Positions 18,936 through 29,052 of a stretch of 64,000 nucleotides of DNA are shown here, in pieces. The stretch is from an uncultured Roseivirga sp. GTDB taxonomy: Bacteria; Bacteroidota; Bacteroidia; Cytophagales; Cyclobacteriaceae. Under the pieces are notes generated by a model, which was given only the letters and a program-made list of their open reading frames with translations, did not search any database and had not been told where the DNA came from. The translations under genes and the position numbers were made by a program. The stretch's first letter is position 1; each line of letters starts with the position of its first letter. The DNA lies in the NCBI GenBank assembly GCA_947493005.1, contig CANLOY010000004.1, positions 124,001 to 188,000 on the forward strand, given 5' to 3'.

Positions 18936-20636
18936 ATGATCAAATCAATAGCTCAATTCGCTTTCTGCGGGTGTCTTTTTCTGTTTTTTATTTCTTGTTC
19001 AACAAACCCCAAAGCAGACTTAGTAATATATGGAAAGGTTGCCACTGTAGATGAGAATTTTTCCATTGCCCAAGCCATTGCTGTAAAGGATAATAAAATT
19101 GTCTACGTGGGTGATAAGCAAGGGGTAGATACCTGGATAGGAAAACCTACTCAGGTGATTGATGCAGGAAACCAGCTTGTTATGCCAGGTATGCACGATG
19201 CACATTGTCACCCTTTTAATCTGGGGAATGATGATGAAGGAGACTGGTTCAGTGTGAGTAATGCCCATAATTTCGATGAAATGGTGGCGCTGATAGCCGA
19301 AAAAGCTAAAAAGATGAAGCCAGGTGAATGGATAATAGGTGGCGGATGGAATCAGGAAAAATGGCCGGGGAGGAAGTTGCCAATTCATGACGCAGTAAGT
19401 GCCGTAACTCCAAACAATCCATTATTTCTATATCGTCATGGTGGTAATAGTGCTTTTGTAAATGCAAAAGCACTGGAAATTGCAGGGATTACCAAAGACA
19501 CACCAGATCCTTTCGGTGGTAAGATTTACAGAAAACCTAATGGAGAGCCCACTGGTTTCCTCACCAATATGGGGAATAATATGGTTCACAAACACTTTCC
19601 CAAAGAAGATCATCCAGTAAAATGGTATACTGATCGCTATGATATGGCGCAAAAAATTGCTCATCAGGCAGGGTTGACTGGCTGGACAGATGCTGGTATT
19701 TACCCTGATCACATTGCCTATTATAAGACCATGGTGGATGAGGGGATGCTGAAGATTCGCTCGAATATTATGTTACAGAATCCAAGAGAAGGGAACCTGG
19801 AAGAACACTTCAGGGCTCAAAGAGTACTTAACTATGGAGGAGAGGAAATGATGCAGGTGCGTAGTATTAAGATGTATTATGATGGTGCGCTAGGTTCGCG
19901 AGGTGCAGCATTTTTTGAACCCTACCTGGATGATCCAATGAACCCAGATAACAGAGGGAATACTGAGGTGCCAATAGAGCACGTTTATGAAGTGGCAAAG
20001 GCAGCATTGAAAACGGGTATGCAAGTTTGTCCGCACGCTTTGGGCATTAGAGGAAATAGTGAGGTTCTTGAGGCTTTTGAGCGAGCACTTAAGGAAAACC
20101 CTGTGGAAGACCATCGTTTCAGAAGCGAACATGCTGAAGTAGTTAGAGAAGTTGATATCCAAAAGATGGTAGAGTTAGGGATTATTCCTTCGGTTCAACC
20201 TACTCATTGTACTTCTGATATGGTTTTTATAGCAGATAGGATAGGTGAAAAAAGAAGTGAAGAAAGCGGTAGTCCCTGGAGAAAAATGATAGATGCAGGG
20301 CTTGAGCCAGCAAATGGTTCGGATTTTACTATTGAGTCACATAAACCTCTTTGGGGGATTTATGCGGCTATAACGCGCCAGGATCATACTGGCTGGCCAG
20401 AGGGTGGTTGGTATGGTGATCAAAGGATGACCCGTGAAGAAGCAATCAGAGGCTATACCATATGGGCAGCCAAAGCAGCTTTCTGGGAAAATGTTCTTGG
20501 CTCTATTGAAGTAGGTAAACTTGCTGATATTGTTGTTTTAGATTCTGATATTCTGGAATGTACACCCAAAGAAATCCTGAGCACAGAGGTTTTATATACT
20601 ATTGTTAACGGAGAAGTTGTCTATTCTAAGCAGTAA
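18936..20636 (+). CDS. Lipoprotein amidohydrolase, YtcJ-like
   Basis: 566 residues. A lipoprotein signal ends in FFISCSTN (lipobox Cys about 22). The amidohydrolase-3 (PF07969) pattern follows: strand-rich N-terminus (ADLVIYGKVATVDENFSIAQAIAVKDNKIVYVG), metal-binding MHDAHCHP, the SRGAAFFEPY segment near residue 320, SEHAEVV, the late Asp motif NGSDFTIES (about 463) and the C-terminal GSIEVGKLADIVVLD. The family hydrolyses N-substituted formamides or other amides in a TIM barrel. It is followed after 9 nt by a paralogue, indicating a two-gene operon. Confidence 0.8.
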   Translation: MIKSIAQFAFCGCLFLFFISCSTNPKADLVIYGKVATVDENFSIAQAIAVKDNKIVYVGDKQGVDTWIGKPTQVIDAGNQLVMPGMHDAHCHPFNLGNDDEGDWFSVSNAHNFDEMVALIAEKAKKMKPGEWIIGGGWNQEKWPGRKLPIHDAVSAVTPNNPLFLYRHGGNSAFVNAKALEIAGITKDTPDPFGGKIYRKPNGEPTGFLTNMGNNMVHKHFPKEDHPVKWYTDRYDMAQKIAHQAGLTGWTDAGIYPDHIAYYKTMVDEGMLKIRSNIMLQNPREGNLEEHFRAQRVLNYGGEEMMQVRSIKMYYDGALGSRGAAFFEPYLDDPMNPDNRGNTEVPIEHVYEVAKAALKTGMQVCPHALGIRGNSEVLEAFERALKENPVEDHRFRSEHAEVVREVDIQKMVELGIIPSVQPTHCTSDMVFIADRIGEKRSEESGSPWRKMIDAGLEPANGSDFTIESHKPLWGIYAAITRQDHTGWPEGGWYGDQRMTREEAIRGYTIWAAKAAFWENVLGSIEVGKLADIVVLDSDILECTPKEILSTEVLYTIVNGEVVYSKQ

Positions 20637-20645
20637 AATATCAAC

Positions 20646-22379
20646 ATGAAAAACTTTCTGATTCTTCTGACTTTTTTCCTGTTAGCTTCCTGTGGAAAAA
20701 GTGATGTGACATCTGCCGACCTTATTATTGAAAATGCTAGAGTTTACACTTTCAGTTGGTCAGAACCATCACTGGAAGGTATGCCAGCCAATGATGCACC
20801 TTACAACAATAATAAATGGCTACCAGATGCAGAGGCTATTGCTATAAAAGCGGGTAAAATAATCTTTGTAGGTTCTAATCAGGAAGTTGCTGCCTATAAA
20901 AGCGATGATACCGAACTGATAGATGCTAAATCCGCAATTGTTCTTCCCGGTTTGATCGAATCCCATGGTCATGTTCATGAAATAGGTGAGTGGAACGAGG
21001 AACTAGACTTGAGAAATTTATCTGGAGAGGAAATCATAGAAAAAGTATATCAACGATCCCTTAAGACTCCTGAAGGTGAATGGATTATTGGAGCAGGTTG
21101 GGATGAGGCCATTTTTGCCGATAACTATCCGGATATGATCGAATTAAGTAGAAAGGTGGCTAAGCACCCCGTTGTATTAAATGGAATGAGAGGGTTTGGA
21201 GTACTTGGAAATAATAAGGCGTTGGAACTCGCTGGTATTTCAACCAAAACCCGCCCTCCGTTGGGAGGAGAGATTTTAATGGAAGGCAATCAGAAAATGA
21301 ATGTATTGCTGAACAATGCCAAGTATTTGTTAACTTCTAAAGTACCGCCAAAATCTTTTGAGCAGAAAGAAAGGATACTGAAATATAGTTTGAATGAGCT
21401 GGCCAGAGCAGGCTATGTTACTACACATCATGCCGGGGTAAGATCGGATTATATGCCGGTATATGAAGCAATAAGATCGAAAGGTGAACTTCCGATAAGA
21501 GTACACGCGATGATTGCCACTACAGAAGCTAATAAGGTATTGGTTGATGAGTGGATAGAAAAAGGACCAACTTCAGATCCTGAGGACTTTTTGCAAGTAC
21601 GCTCCTTTAAAGCTTTCTATGATGGCTCTCTTGGTTCCCGAGGAGCTAATTTACTTTCTGCATACTCTGATATGCCTCAAGAAAGAGGAGTAGGAGGAAT
21701 GGAATATGGTTTTGACAGCACGGTGGTTAGAGATGTAATGCAAGCAGGCTTTCAATTGGCGATTCATTGTATTGGCGATGCTGGTAATCGCGATGTACTG
21801 GACTTTTATGAACGTAGCTTTGAGCTAAGGCCTGAATTGAGAAATAAGAGACACAGAATTGAACATGCACAAATCGTACACCCCGAAGATTTCCCTCGTT
21901 TCAAGGCTTTGAACATAATAGCCTCGATGGAGCCTGCCCATGCTGTGGAAGATATGCCTTGGGCAATTGACAGGGTAGGTGAAGATAGAATTAAAGGAGC
22001 CTATTCATGGAGAACATTGCGCAGAAATGGTACTGATATAATTTTCAATTCAGATTTTGCAGGTACAGACTATAATTTCTTTTATGGTGTGCATTCTGCG
22101 GTTACACGAAAGAAAAGAGATGAAGCTGATGAAAGAACGTGGCAGCCTGAACAAGCGTTCACCATAGAAGAGACTATTAGAGCCTATACTGTATGGGGGG
22201 CTTACGCTTCGCAACAAGAGCGATTGACAGGCACAATTGAAAAAGGGAAATGGGCAGATTTGACTTTTATCGACATTGACATTTTGAATATCGGACAAAA
22301 GCAACCAGCCAAGCTGCTTTCTGGCAACATTCTCAGAACAATTGTAAATGGCAAGACAGTTTACAGGGCTGATAACTAG
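20646..22379 (+). CDS. Lipoprotein amidohydrolase, YtcJ-like, second paralogue
   Basis: 577 residues. Lipoprotein signal with lipobox LLASCGKS. Same family as the preceding gene: ADLIIENARVYTF, VLPGLIESHGHVHEIGEWNEELDLRNLS (metal His pair), YDGSLGSRGANLL, RIEHAQIV, FNSDFAGTDYN and GTIEKGKWADLTFIDIDIL. The two copies are clearly diverged, so they probably act on different substrates rather than being a recent duplication. Both would be anchored to a membrane facing the periplasm. Confidence 0.8.
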   Translation: MKNFLILLTFFLLASCGKSDVTSADLIIENARVYTFSWSEPSLEGMPANDAPYNNNKWLPDAEAIAIKAGKIIFVGSNQEVAAYKSDDTELIDAKSAIVLPGLIESHGHVHEIGEWNEELDLRNLSGEEIIEKVYQRSLKTPEGEWIIGAGWDEAIFADNYPDMIELSRKVAKHPVVLNGMRGFGVLGNNKALELAGISTKTRPPLGGEILMEGNQKMNVLLNNAKYLLTSKVPPKSFEQKERILKYSLNELARAGYVTTHHAGVRSDYMPVYEAIRSKGELPIRVHAMIATTEANKVLVDEWIEKGPTSDPEDFLQVRSFKAFYDGSLGSRGANLLSAYSDMPQERGVGGMEYGFDSTVVRDVMQAGFQLAIHCIGDAGNRDVLDFYERSFELRPELRNKRHRIEHAQIVHPEDFPRFKALNIIASMEPAHAVEDMPWAIDRVGEDRIKGAYSWRTLRRNGTDIIFNSDFAGTDYNFFYGVHSAVTRKKRDEADERTWQPEQAFTIEETIRAYTVWGAYASQQERLTGTIEKGKWADLTFIDIDILNIGQKQPAKLLSGNILRTIVNGKTVYRADN

Positions 22380-22515
22380 AGCTAACCGTACTTTGGGTGG
22401 AACCTGAAAGAGATTGCCCTTATAGCGTTAGAAGTAAGTTGAAAAGAAGAGAGTCAAATACCTGATACTGAATGTCAATTACTTACTTGTCAATATCAGG
22501 CTTGATCCTGAATAT

Positions 22516-23583
22516 TTAATCGCAGCTTCCGGTTGTGAAGCTTTGATAGTTTTCCTTTTGAATTGTTGTTATGTTTTGCTCTGAACTGAGTTTAATGCAA
22601 GTAAGGTTTTCATTTCGAATGATCTTCAAGTCGTATAATTTGGGTAACTGAGATACATCTAAATTACTCAGTAGGTTGCCTGATGCCCAGACTTTTTCAA
22701 GGTTTGGTGTATTAGTTAGCGTCAAACTACTAATCTTATTATAACTCACTTTTAGGTGTTTTAAAGCCTCGTTGGTCCCAAGGTTTAGTGATTGTATTTT
22801 GTTCTGTGTTGCCAACAAGTACTCTAGTGAGGTACAGCCATCAACATTTAAACTTTCAATAAAATTATGCTCAACGTTCAAACCTTCTAAACTAGGTATG
22901 TTTAAGTTCAGTTCTTCAAGATCATTCCATGCCAAATTCAAAGTTTTTAGCTTCGTGGTTTTCTCAAGGCCTACAATAGAATTCAAACCATTTACGATAG
23001 CTTTCAGGTCTACTAACTCTGTGTTGGTACTAATATCCAGGGTTTCGAGGTTGTTGTCTTCCAGATTTAAGTCCTGCAGCTTTACATTAGCAGACAAGTC
23101 AATTTCCTCTAAATCATTTCTTCCAATGGAAAGAACGGTAAGCAAAGTGTTCTTACTTAAATCAATACTTGTCAATTTGTTTAAGCTAAGATGCAGATTT
23201 TCTAAGGCTGTATTTTCACTTAAGTTGATGGTGCTAAGTGAATTATTCCCTGCAATCAATTCTTTCAAGTTCTTAAATGAGGCTATACCAGTGAGGTCTG
23301 AAATCTTCTCATCGGCATCAGTGTCACTTGGTGAAAACAAGTCGAGTGAAGTAACCTTTAATGCATCCTCTAATGAAATTTGTTGGTTGACTTCTCCATC
23401 GGTATCAATGCCCTGAGCCAATAATCTTTTTTCAAAGTTGCTGTCAGGTATGTCGACAAAAGGCTTTTCATTTTTGTCTTTGTCAGGGTCTGGAGTAGTG
23501 TCTTCTGTTTCGGAATTACAGGCAAAAAGAACTGGGGCTAGTGCCAGTAATAAAAGGACTTTTTTTGGTTTGAAGCTGTTCAC
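22516..23583 (-). CDS. Leucine-rich-repeat lipoprotein
   Basis: 355 residues. Lipoprotein signal peptide (LLALAPVLFACNSE, Cys about 22), an acidic spacer (TEDTTPDPDKDKNEK), then a calcium-like motif region (VDIPDSNFEKRLLAQGIDTDGEV) common in Bacteroidota LRR proteins, and about ten 20-23-residue repeats of the type LxxLNLxxNxLxxIDLSxN. The C-terminus has a single Cys pair (ENLTCIKLSSEQ, TTGSCD). Surface-exposed protein-interaction role expected. Convergent with the amidohydrolase operon; a weak hairpin at 22492-22516 lies between them. Confidence 0.85.
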   Translation of the reverse strand: MNSFKPKKVLLLLALAPVLFACNSETEDTTPDPDKDKNEKPFVDIPDSNFEKRLLAQGIDTDGEVNQQISLEDALKVTSLDLFSPSDTDADEKISDLTGIASFKNLKELIAGNNSLSTINLSENTALENLHLSLNKLTSIDLSKNTLLTVLSIGRNDLEEIDLSANVKLQDLNLEDNNLETLDISTNTELVDLKAIVNGLNSIVGLEKTTKLKTLNLAWNDLEELNLNIPSLEGLNVEHNFIESLNVDGCTSLEYLLATQNKIQSLNLGTNEALKHLKVSYNKISSLTLTNTPNLEKVWASGNLLSNLDVSQLPKLYDLKIIRNENLTCIKLSSEQNITTIQKENYQSFTTGSCD

Positions 23584-23858
23584 TTTATTTTGAGTTTTTA
23601 TTTTAAAAATTATGACCTAATGGTAGGACGAGAGGCTTCAATAAAGGTTACCGAAAGTCTTAGGTAGTTGAAAGCCTTTTTAGAGAACTTTGATATTGAT
23701 CATTGAAAGGCTGAAGCAGCGAGAGTAAAATGGGGGCATGTCTTGCTTTCCAAAACAAAACTTGAAGAAGGAATTAGCCAAACAAATGTTGCAAATAAAC
23801 TGATTAGAAATGCTGTCCGGCTCAAATTTACTTCTCAAACAGAGTTTGTTGGAGGAAC

Positions 23859-24116
23859 TTATTTTTTATCAGGCATTGGGCCACGCAAATGGATAATCAA
23901 TCCGTTGAGGAAGTTGCGTAAAATCTGATCTCCAGCTTCCACATAACTATCGTGATCTTCTGACCGAAACATATCACCTAGCGCACCTTTCGATATCTCA
24001 AAATCAACTAGTTTCAGTATATCAATAATTTCATCATTACGAAGCTTATGTGCTACCCTGAGTTTTTTAAGGATGTCGTTGTTAGAGAGTGTAGAGCTTT
24101 TATTATAGTTAATCAT
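23859..24116 (-). CDS. DUF1456 protein, single repeat (probably truncated)
   Basis: 85 residues from the internal ATG (MINYNKSS). The segment NNDILKKLRVAHKLRNDEIIDILKLVDFEISKGALGDMF, then GDQILRNFLNGLIIHLRG, closely fits one DUF1456 unit. Family members such as E. coli YehS have two such units in about 150 residues; only one, resembling the second unit, is present here. The frame is open for 19 codons upstream without family similarity. A fragment created by rearrangement next to the type I restriction locus is likely, but a functional single-repeat form cannot be excluded. Confidence 0.6.
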   Translation of the reverse strand: MINYNKSSTLSNNDILKKLRVAHKLRNDEIIDILKLVDFEISKGALGDMFRSEDHDSYVEAGDQILRNFLNGLIIHLRGPMPDKK

Positions 24117-24163
24117 TTCCTGCTGTTTTCGAGTTCCTATCTGTGAAGTGTCAAAGGTAGACT

Positions 24164-24442
24164 TATAACTCAATAGATTTGGTGAGTACCATTCTTGAAA
24201 TAATAGTTGAGCCTGTCATAATTGGTGGTTTTCTATAAAGTACGTGATGTATTGGTTTTGAGACTAAGAAATTCTTGAAATAGCTTATGTTTGAGGTACA
24301 CTCAAAGTTGAGTGTAATACTGTACTGATAGGCTTTGGAAAAGTTGTTTAGTAAGGTGGAGTTACCTACTTGTCTGGCACCTCTGAGTATAACTGGCTTA
24401 CGAGAAGTACTTGTCTTCCAATAGATGCCGTTTGAGTTTCAT
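24164..24442 (-). pseudogene. Fragment of an AAA+ ATPase (DUF4143-type), frameshifted
   Basis: Read on the minus strand, an ATG at 24442 opens MKLKRHLLEDKYFS then stops; one base away the frame continues WKTSTSRKPVILRGARQVGNSTLLNNFSK and runs to a stop at about 24164. LRGARQVGxSTLL is the distinctive Walker A opening of the AAA_14/DUF4143 ATPase family, here with Asn in place of the invariant Lys-preceding GK (GNST instead of GKST/GKTT). Only about 80 of the usual 380-450 residues remain, with a frameshift near 24420. It is debris next to the DUF1456 fragment. Confidence 0.75.
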
Positions 24443-24775
24443 GTTAGGTAATTGCACATGTTTTTTTGTAATAAAATAAGGGTAAAATCACGAAATCATT
24501 GTAACAAAATAAGGGTAAAAGTATCTACTCCCTGTGTCAAAGTAAAGGGTAACTAACCTTATACTAAGTTAACGATGAGATTTCTTACCTGGAAAACATG
24601 ATGAGCGGATCATTTCCCAATACGGGGACTGTGTCTTTTTTATACAGTTTGATGCTTAAATTACTTTATGCCTTAGCAAAATGTTATATGCAAAGAAACC
24701 TAATGCTCGTTGTTGGTTGGTACTCTTAGCTTATCTAAGTCATTAAACTCAGGTAACCGGCTTTTGCCTCTCAAA
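24443..24775. other. Non-coding stretch with a 20-bp direct repeat
   Basis: GTAAYAAAATAAGGGTAAAA occurs at 24468-24487 and 24501-24520 (19 of 20 identical, 33 nt apart), and a weaker partial copy (AAAGTAAAGGGTAA) follows near 24538. The rest of the region before the hsdR stop codon has no gene. It separates the gene debris from the restriction operon and may mark an old insertion edge. Confidence 0.5.
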
Positions 24776-27700
24776 TCACCCCTGCATTGGCCAGTTGCTG
24801 TACTGTCCTTCGGCTTGTTCAATGACTTCTTGTAGCAATTTATCTAGGGAAGAGAAGGGGACTTTTCCCTTGAGTTCTTTTTTAACTGCTAGTCGGATGG
24901 CGGCACGAGCGTCTTCCTTTTTTGTCCAGTCTAACTGTAGGTTTTTCTTTACCGATGAAACCACCTTATGTACTAAATCTTGGATAGGCCCAGCTTCGTT
25001 GAGCAGTTTTTGGTTGGCTTCTAGTAAATCATAAAAGGCTAATTCATCCTCAGTTAGCCCGAGCTCTTTCGTTCTTTTGTCGTCCTGCTTGAACTCGTTG
25101 GCAATGTCTAATAAGTGCTTGATGGCCGCAATAGAATCCAAACTGTTTTTGTGGTATCTCCCTAAAACCTTATGAAGCTCTTCTTTTAGACTCCTCATCC
25201 TACGGATGTTCTTGGGCATTCTCACTTTAAGCTCATCGTTTATAATACGCCTAAGCAGTTCTACTTTAATGTTTTCGCCTCCTTTATCCTTTACCATGGC
25301 TTGAAAAGCATCATCGATAATTGAGATATCTATTCTGTCCAAATCATACATGGCTGCTAAGTCCACTATTTTATGTGATTCAATGGACTTACTGATCAAG
25401 TCTTTAATACGCTCATTCTTTTTGCGTTGTGTACCAGGAGGGAACTTGATTTTGCGAATCACATCTCGCATTTTCTGAATGATGCCAACCTCTTCTTGAA
25501 TAGGCCAAATGCGTTCATCAGAATTCGTCATGGAAACTAATTCAGAGAGCTTCCTTTCTTCCAGTAGAAATTTGTCGGTGATAGGATCGGATTGCAACAG
25601 GTCATTGACCAAGTTGTTAGACCAAGTGAGTTTTTCTGTAGCGGATAGGGCATTGATCGCTTCCATATCAAAGCCACCCATAAGGTTTTTTACTTCCTCG
25701 AATTGCGCTAAGCACATTTCCACGGCCACATCCATATCAATGGTAGGCTTGCCATTGCCTCCGCTTCCAGTATATTTTTTGGTGGCTTCAGCCAAAGAAC
25801 CTGAAATACCAATGAAGTCTACTACCAAGCCATTGGACTTGTCTTCGAATACACGGTTGACACGCGCAATGGCCTGCATCAGGTTGTGGCCCTTCATAAT
25901 TTTATCCACGTACATGGTATGGGCACAGGGTGCATCGAAGCCGGTGAGCCACATATCTCGAACAATCACCATTTTAAGTGGGTCTTCTGGCGTTCGGAAA
26001 CGCTTCTTGATGGCCTCTAGATTGTCTTTGGTGTGCACATGGGGATTCCATGCCTTAGGGTCTTTGCCAATATTGCTTGTCATGATGACGGCTACTTCTG
26101 GACAATCTTCCAGCGCGGTAAGCGCATCGTACATTTTAACACAGTTTTTCCTGCTCATACACACAATCATGGCCTTGCCGTCTAAAGTGGCAATTCGGGC
26201 ATTAAAGTGAGTCAGGATGTCTTTGGCGACACGTTTAACACGGTCTTCCGCACCGGCTGCATCTTCTACGGCCGCCCAAACCGCATGGGTGCTTTCGTCT
26301 TCTCCTTCCTCTATGGCCTCTAGTTCCTTGGTGTATTTCGCCTTGATGTTTAGCGGCACCATTTTAGGTTCATAATAGATGGGGACTGTTGCTCCGTCTA
26401 TTACCGCTTGCTTGATATCATAGGTGTGAAGGGTTTCGCCAAACACCAATTCGGTGTCTGCACCTTTGCTATCTACGGGTGTCCCTGTAAAACCAATAAA
26501 AGAGGCGTTGGGTAGTGCAATTCTGATGTTTTGCGCAAAACCACCATCCTTGAATCCGTATTGGGTCCGGTGGGCTTCATCTGCCATCACTATCAGGTTG
26601 TATCGCTCTGAAAGTACAGGGTGCGCTAGTTCTTTGCCTTCGTCTAAATCTTTCAACCTGAATTTCTCGATGGTGGTAAAGATAACTCCTCCGCCATCAG
26701 TGCTTAACAAAGCCCTGAGTTCATCCGTGGTTTCGGCATGTTGCACTTCACCCACTAGGTCTTTGGCTAATACAAAGCTTTCATAGAGTTGTTGATCTAG
26801 GTCAGAGCGGTCTACTTGTATGAGAATGGTTGGGTTTTTTAATTGCGGTAGCGAACGCAAAATACCCGTGAGTATGGCCATGGAAATACTCTTGCCCGAC
26901 CCTTGGGTATGCCAAATGACTCCTAAGCGTCCATCTCCATTGGGTTTGATGTTGGCAATAGAACTGGCTACTGCTTTGTTAATGCCCCAGAACTGATGGT
27001 ACTTGGCGCCTTTCTTAATGATCTTGCCATTATGGTCTTCATGGAAGATGAAGTTCTTTAGGTAATTGAGTAGGGTGGCTTTTGGGAACAGGCCATTGAG
27101 TAGGGTTTCTAATTGAAACTCCTTTCTGTTTTCTATGTCATCTCCTTGCATGCTCTTCCATGGGGCGAACCATTCCATAGACGAATTGTACATGCCGTGT
27201 AGGGTTTCCATGCCATCGGAAACCACGGTGATGGCGTTGTAATCGAAGAGCTCTGGAATGTCGAGGATATAATGCCCGATTTGACCGTGGGCATTGTCTA
27301 CACCCACTTCAGGATCAAACATGTTTTTGAATTCGAAGACGATTAAGGGTAGACCGTTTATGTAAATAAGCAGATCCGTTCTGCGGGTGTTTCTACCTAT
27401 AATGGTGACTTCATCCGCACAAATAAAGCTATTGCTTTCAGGTGACTCGTAATTGATAGGATAGAGGTGCTTGGCGAATTCCTTGCCATTCGCATCTTTC
27501 CAGCTAATATCTATGCCTTGCGACATTTTGCGGTGAAACTCTTGGTTGCGATGGTCCAAATCCATGCTGGCCTGCTGGGTAAAAGTAGCCATGGCCTCTT
27601 GAATGGCCGTGACAGGTACCTCAGGATACGTCTTTTGCAGAAAGCTTTGTAGTTCATCTTCCAGCACTACTTTTTTTAAATCACGGTTCAGGCTATTGCC

Positions 27701-27778
27701 TATGTGATGGGTGTAGCCCAAGTTCTCTAACCATTCTATAGCTGCTTGTTGTACAGTACTTTCTTGCATGTCATTCAT
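24776..27778 (-). CDS. hsdR: Type I restriction enzyme R subunit
   Basis: 1,000 residues, last gene of the operon. An N-terminal PD-(D/E)xK nuclease domain is visible (RRTDLLIYINGLPLIVFEFK, about 128-147). A superfamily-2 motor follows: Walker A TQGSGKS (about 291), DEAH box MADEAHRTQYG (about 398), FTGTPVDSKG, and motif VI (AIARVNRVFEDKSNG). A helical C-terminal domain contacts the methylase. Its ATG overlaps the hsdS stop as ATGA, so translation is coupled. All expected catalytic motifs look intact, so the enzyme is probably active when M and S are present. Confidence 0.93.
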   Translation of the reverse strand: MNDMQESTVQQAAIEWLENLGYTHHIGNSLNRDLKKVVLEDELQSFLQKTYPEVPVTAIQEAMATFTQQASMDLDHRNQEFHRKMSQGIDISWKDANGKEFAKHLYPINYESPESNSFICADEVTIIGRNTRRTDLLIYINGLPLIVFEFKNMFDPEVGVDNAHGQIGHYILDIPELFDYNAITVVSDGMETLHGMYNSSMEWFAPWKSMQGDDIENRKEFQLETLLNGLFPKATLLNYLKNFIFHEDHNGKIIKKGAKYHQFWGINKAVASSIANIKPNGDGRLGVIWHTQGSGKSISMAILTGILRSLPQLKNPTILIQVDRSDLDQQLYESFVLAKDLVGEVQHAETTDELRALLSTDGGGVIFTTIEKFRLKDLDEGKELAHPVLSERYNLIVMADEAHRTQYGFKDGGFAQNIRIALPNASFIGFTGTPVDSKGADTELVFGETLHTYDIKQAVIDGATVPIYYEPKMVPLNIKAKYTKELEAIEEGEDESTHAVWAAVEDAAGAEDRVKRVAKDILTHFNARIATLDGKAMIVCMSRKNCVKMYDALTALEDCPEVAVIMTSNIGKDPKAWNPHVHTKDNLEAIKKRFRTPEDPLKMVIVRDMWLTGFDAPCAHTMYVDKIMKGHNLMQAIARVNRVFEDKSNGLVVDFIGISGSLAEATKKYTGSGGNGKPTIDMDVAVEMCLAQFEEVKNLMGGFDMEAINALSATEKLTWSNNLVNDLLQSDPITDKFLLEERKLSELVSMTNSDERIWPIQEEVGIIQKMRDVIRKIKFPPGTQRKKNERIKDLISKSIESHKIVDLAAMYDLDRIDISIIDDAFQAMVKDKGGENIKVELLRRIINDELKVRMPKNIRRMRSLKEELHKVLGRYHKNSLDSIAAIKHLLDIANEFKQDDKRTKELGLTEDELAFYDLLEANQKLLNEAGPIQDLVHKVVSSVKKNLQLDWTKKEDARAAIRLAVKKELKGKVPFSSLDKLLQEVIEQAEGQYSNWPMQG

Positions 27779-29052
27779 AGTACTTGGGCCAAGGTTTGTT
27801 CTACATCTTTTACGCGTATTGCTCCACTGATCAGTTTGGGAAGTAAGGTGTCGCGAAGGGTGGTGAGGGTTTGGTTTTCTATTATTAATGAATTCTGTTG
27901 ACTGAGTACTAAATCTATGCTTTTTGAGAATTCAACAAACTGACCGACTGGTCCAATTGGAACTTGGTAACTAAAAATATCAGTTAATTTAATACTTGCC
28001 TGACTTGCACTTCCTTGAGCACTATTCACGATATATTTCAGGAACCTGTCATTTTTCAATGTGAAATAAAGAAGGCCTTGTTGGGCTACTTCTTCTACAA
28101 ACATATTTAACCTTACGGCATTTTGATTCAATAGAGCACCTTCTGCAAGAATTGGGACTCTAACAACTTTGCCAACTACAGATGAATAATTTGGAGGCCA
28201 TGAACCGACAGTAGCAATTATTACATCATTGGCTTTTAAAGCATATGCTTGGAGGTCAGAGGCAAGCTCTTCATCAATTCTATTACAAGTGTTAATATTT
28301 ATCGAATCAGCGGTTGTATCACTTACTCGAACAATCAAATGACCTCTTTCTTGGTACCATTTTGATTTGAACGCAAAGCCTTTCTGATGATTCACAAACT
28401 CTCCGAGTTCTTTCACTTCCCAACCCTTAGGAATTAAGCCCAATTCAGAGTCTACGAACTCACCATCTTTAAATGGTCCAAAATCTACAAACCAATGTTT
28501 GTACAGGGTCATGGCCATTTCCTCCAGGGTTTTGTTCATTTGGAGGTTGAGCTCAATTTTATCGTCTAAGGCAGAGAGGATGGAGGCGATGGCTTGTTGT
28601 TCGGGGAGAGGGGGGAATGAGAGTTCAAGATTTCCAAAAGCATCTTTAGCGACTCGTTGCCTTCCAGAAGTTCCAATCATCTTGGCCTCAGCAAATTTCC
28701 TGAAGAAAGAAGTTCTTGACAAATAGTATATGAAATCGGAATCTGAAATATTTGACTGTCCTCTGAATACCAAAAATTCAGTTGAACCAAATCCGAAATT
28801 GTTTACGAGCCCCTTTACTTGGCAAATCTTACCATTCTGTAGGCATGGTGTTATTCTGGCGAATAAAGTATCTCCATTATTGAAACGAGCACCTCCCTTT
28901 AATTCCTTATAATCTGAAGGGAGTACATACTTATTGTTCGAATCTAAATTCTTCATTTCAACAAAGGAATATTCTAGTCCCTTTTTTAGGGGGACTTTTG
29001 GATTGATATCAATGAAGTCACTGACCTTATACGTTTTCCAGTTATTCGGCAT
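27775..29052 (-). CDS. hsdS: Type I restriction enzyme specificity subunit
   Basis: 425 residues with the two-half architecture: a first target-recognition domain (1-150), central conserved region (LPEQQAIASILSALDDKIELNLQMNKTLEEMA, about 150-182), second recognition domain (KGWEVKELGEFVNHQKGF onwards), and a C-terminal conserved helix (SLIIENQTLTTLRDTLLPKLISG). The half-sites cannot be predicted by eye. Its start overlaps the stop of the HigA/ImmA gene (TAATG). Swap of S alleles is the usual diversification route, but no second S gene or inverting recombinase is seen here. Confidence 0.93.
   Translation of the reverse strand: MPNNWKTYKVSDFIDINPKVPLKKGLEYSFVEMKNLDSNNKYVLPSDYKELKGGARFNNGDTLFARITPCLQNGKICQVKGLVNNFGFGSTEFLVFRGQSNISDSDFIYYLSRTSFFRKFAEAKMIGTSGRQRVAKDAFGNLELSFPPLPEQQAIASILSALDDKIELNLQMNKTLEEMAMTLYKHWFVDFGPFKDGEFVDSELGLIPKGWEVKELGEFVNHQKGFAFKSKWYQERGHLIVRVSDTTADSININTCNRIDEELASDLQAYALKANDVIIATVGSWPPNYSSVVGKVVRVPILAEGALLNQNAVRLNMFVEEVAQQGLLYFTLKNDRFLKYIVNSAQGSASQASIKLTDIFSYQVPIGPVGQFVEFSKSIDLVLSQQNSLIIENQTLTTLRDTLLPKLISGAIRVKDVEQTLAQVL

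Noticed and set aside
18936-22379. Two amidohydrolases as a recent gene duplication
   Set aside because: The two are similar only in motifs and differ greatly elsewhere; an ancient paralogy is enough.
24610-24624. Possible third copy of the mnmE attachment repeat near hsdR (reads I-G-K-stop on the minus strand), suggesting a tandem second element
   Set aside because: Only 11 of 15 bases match, and no integrase lies between it and 36.1 kb. Chance is sufficient.
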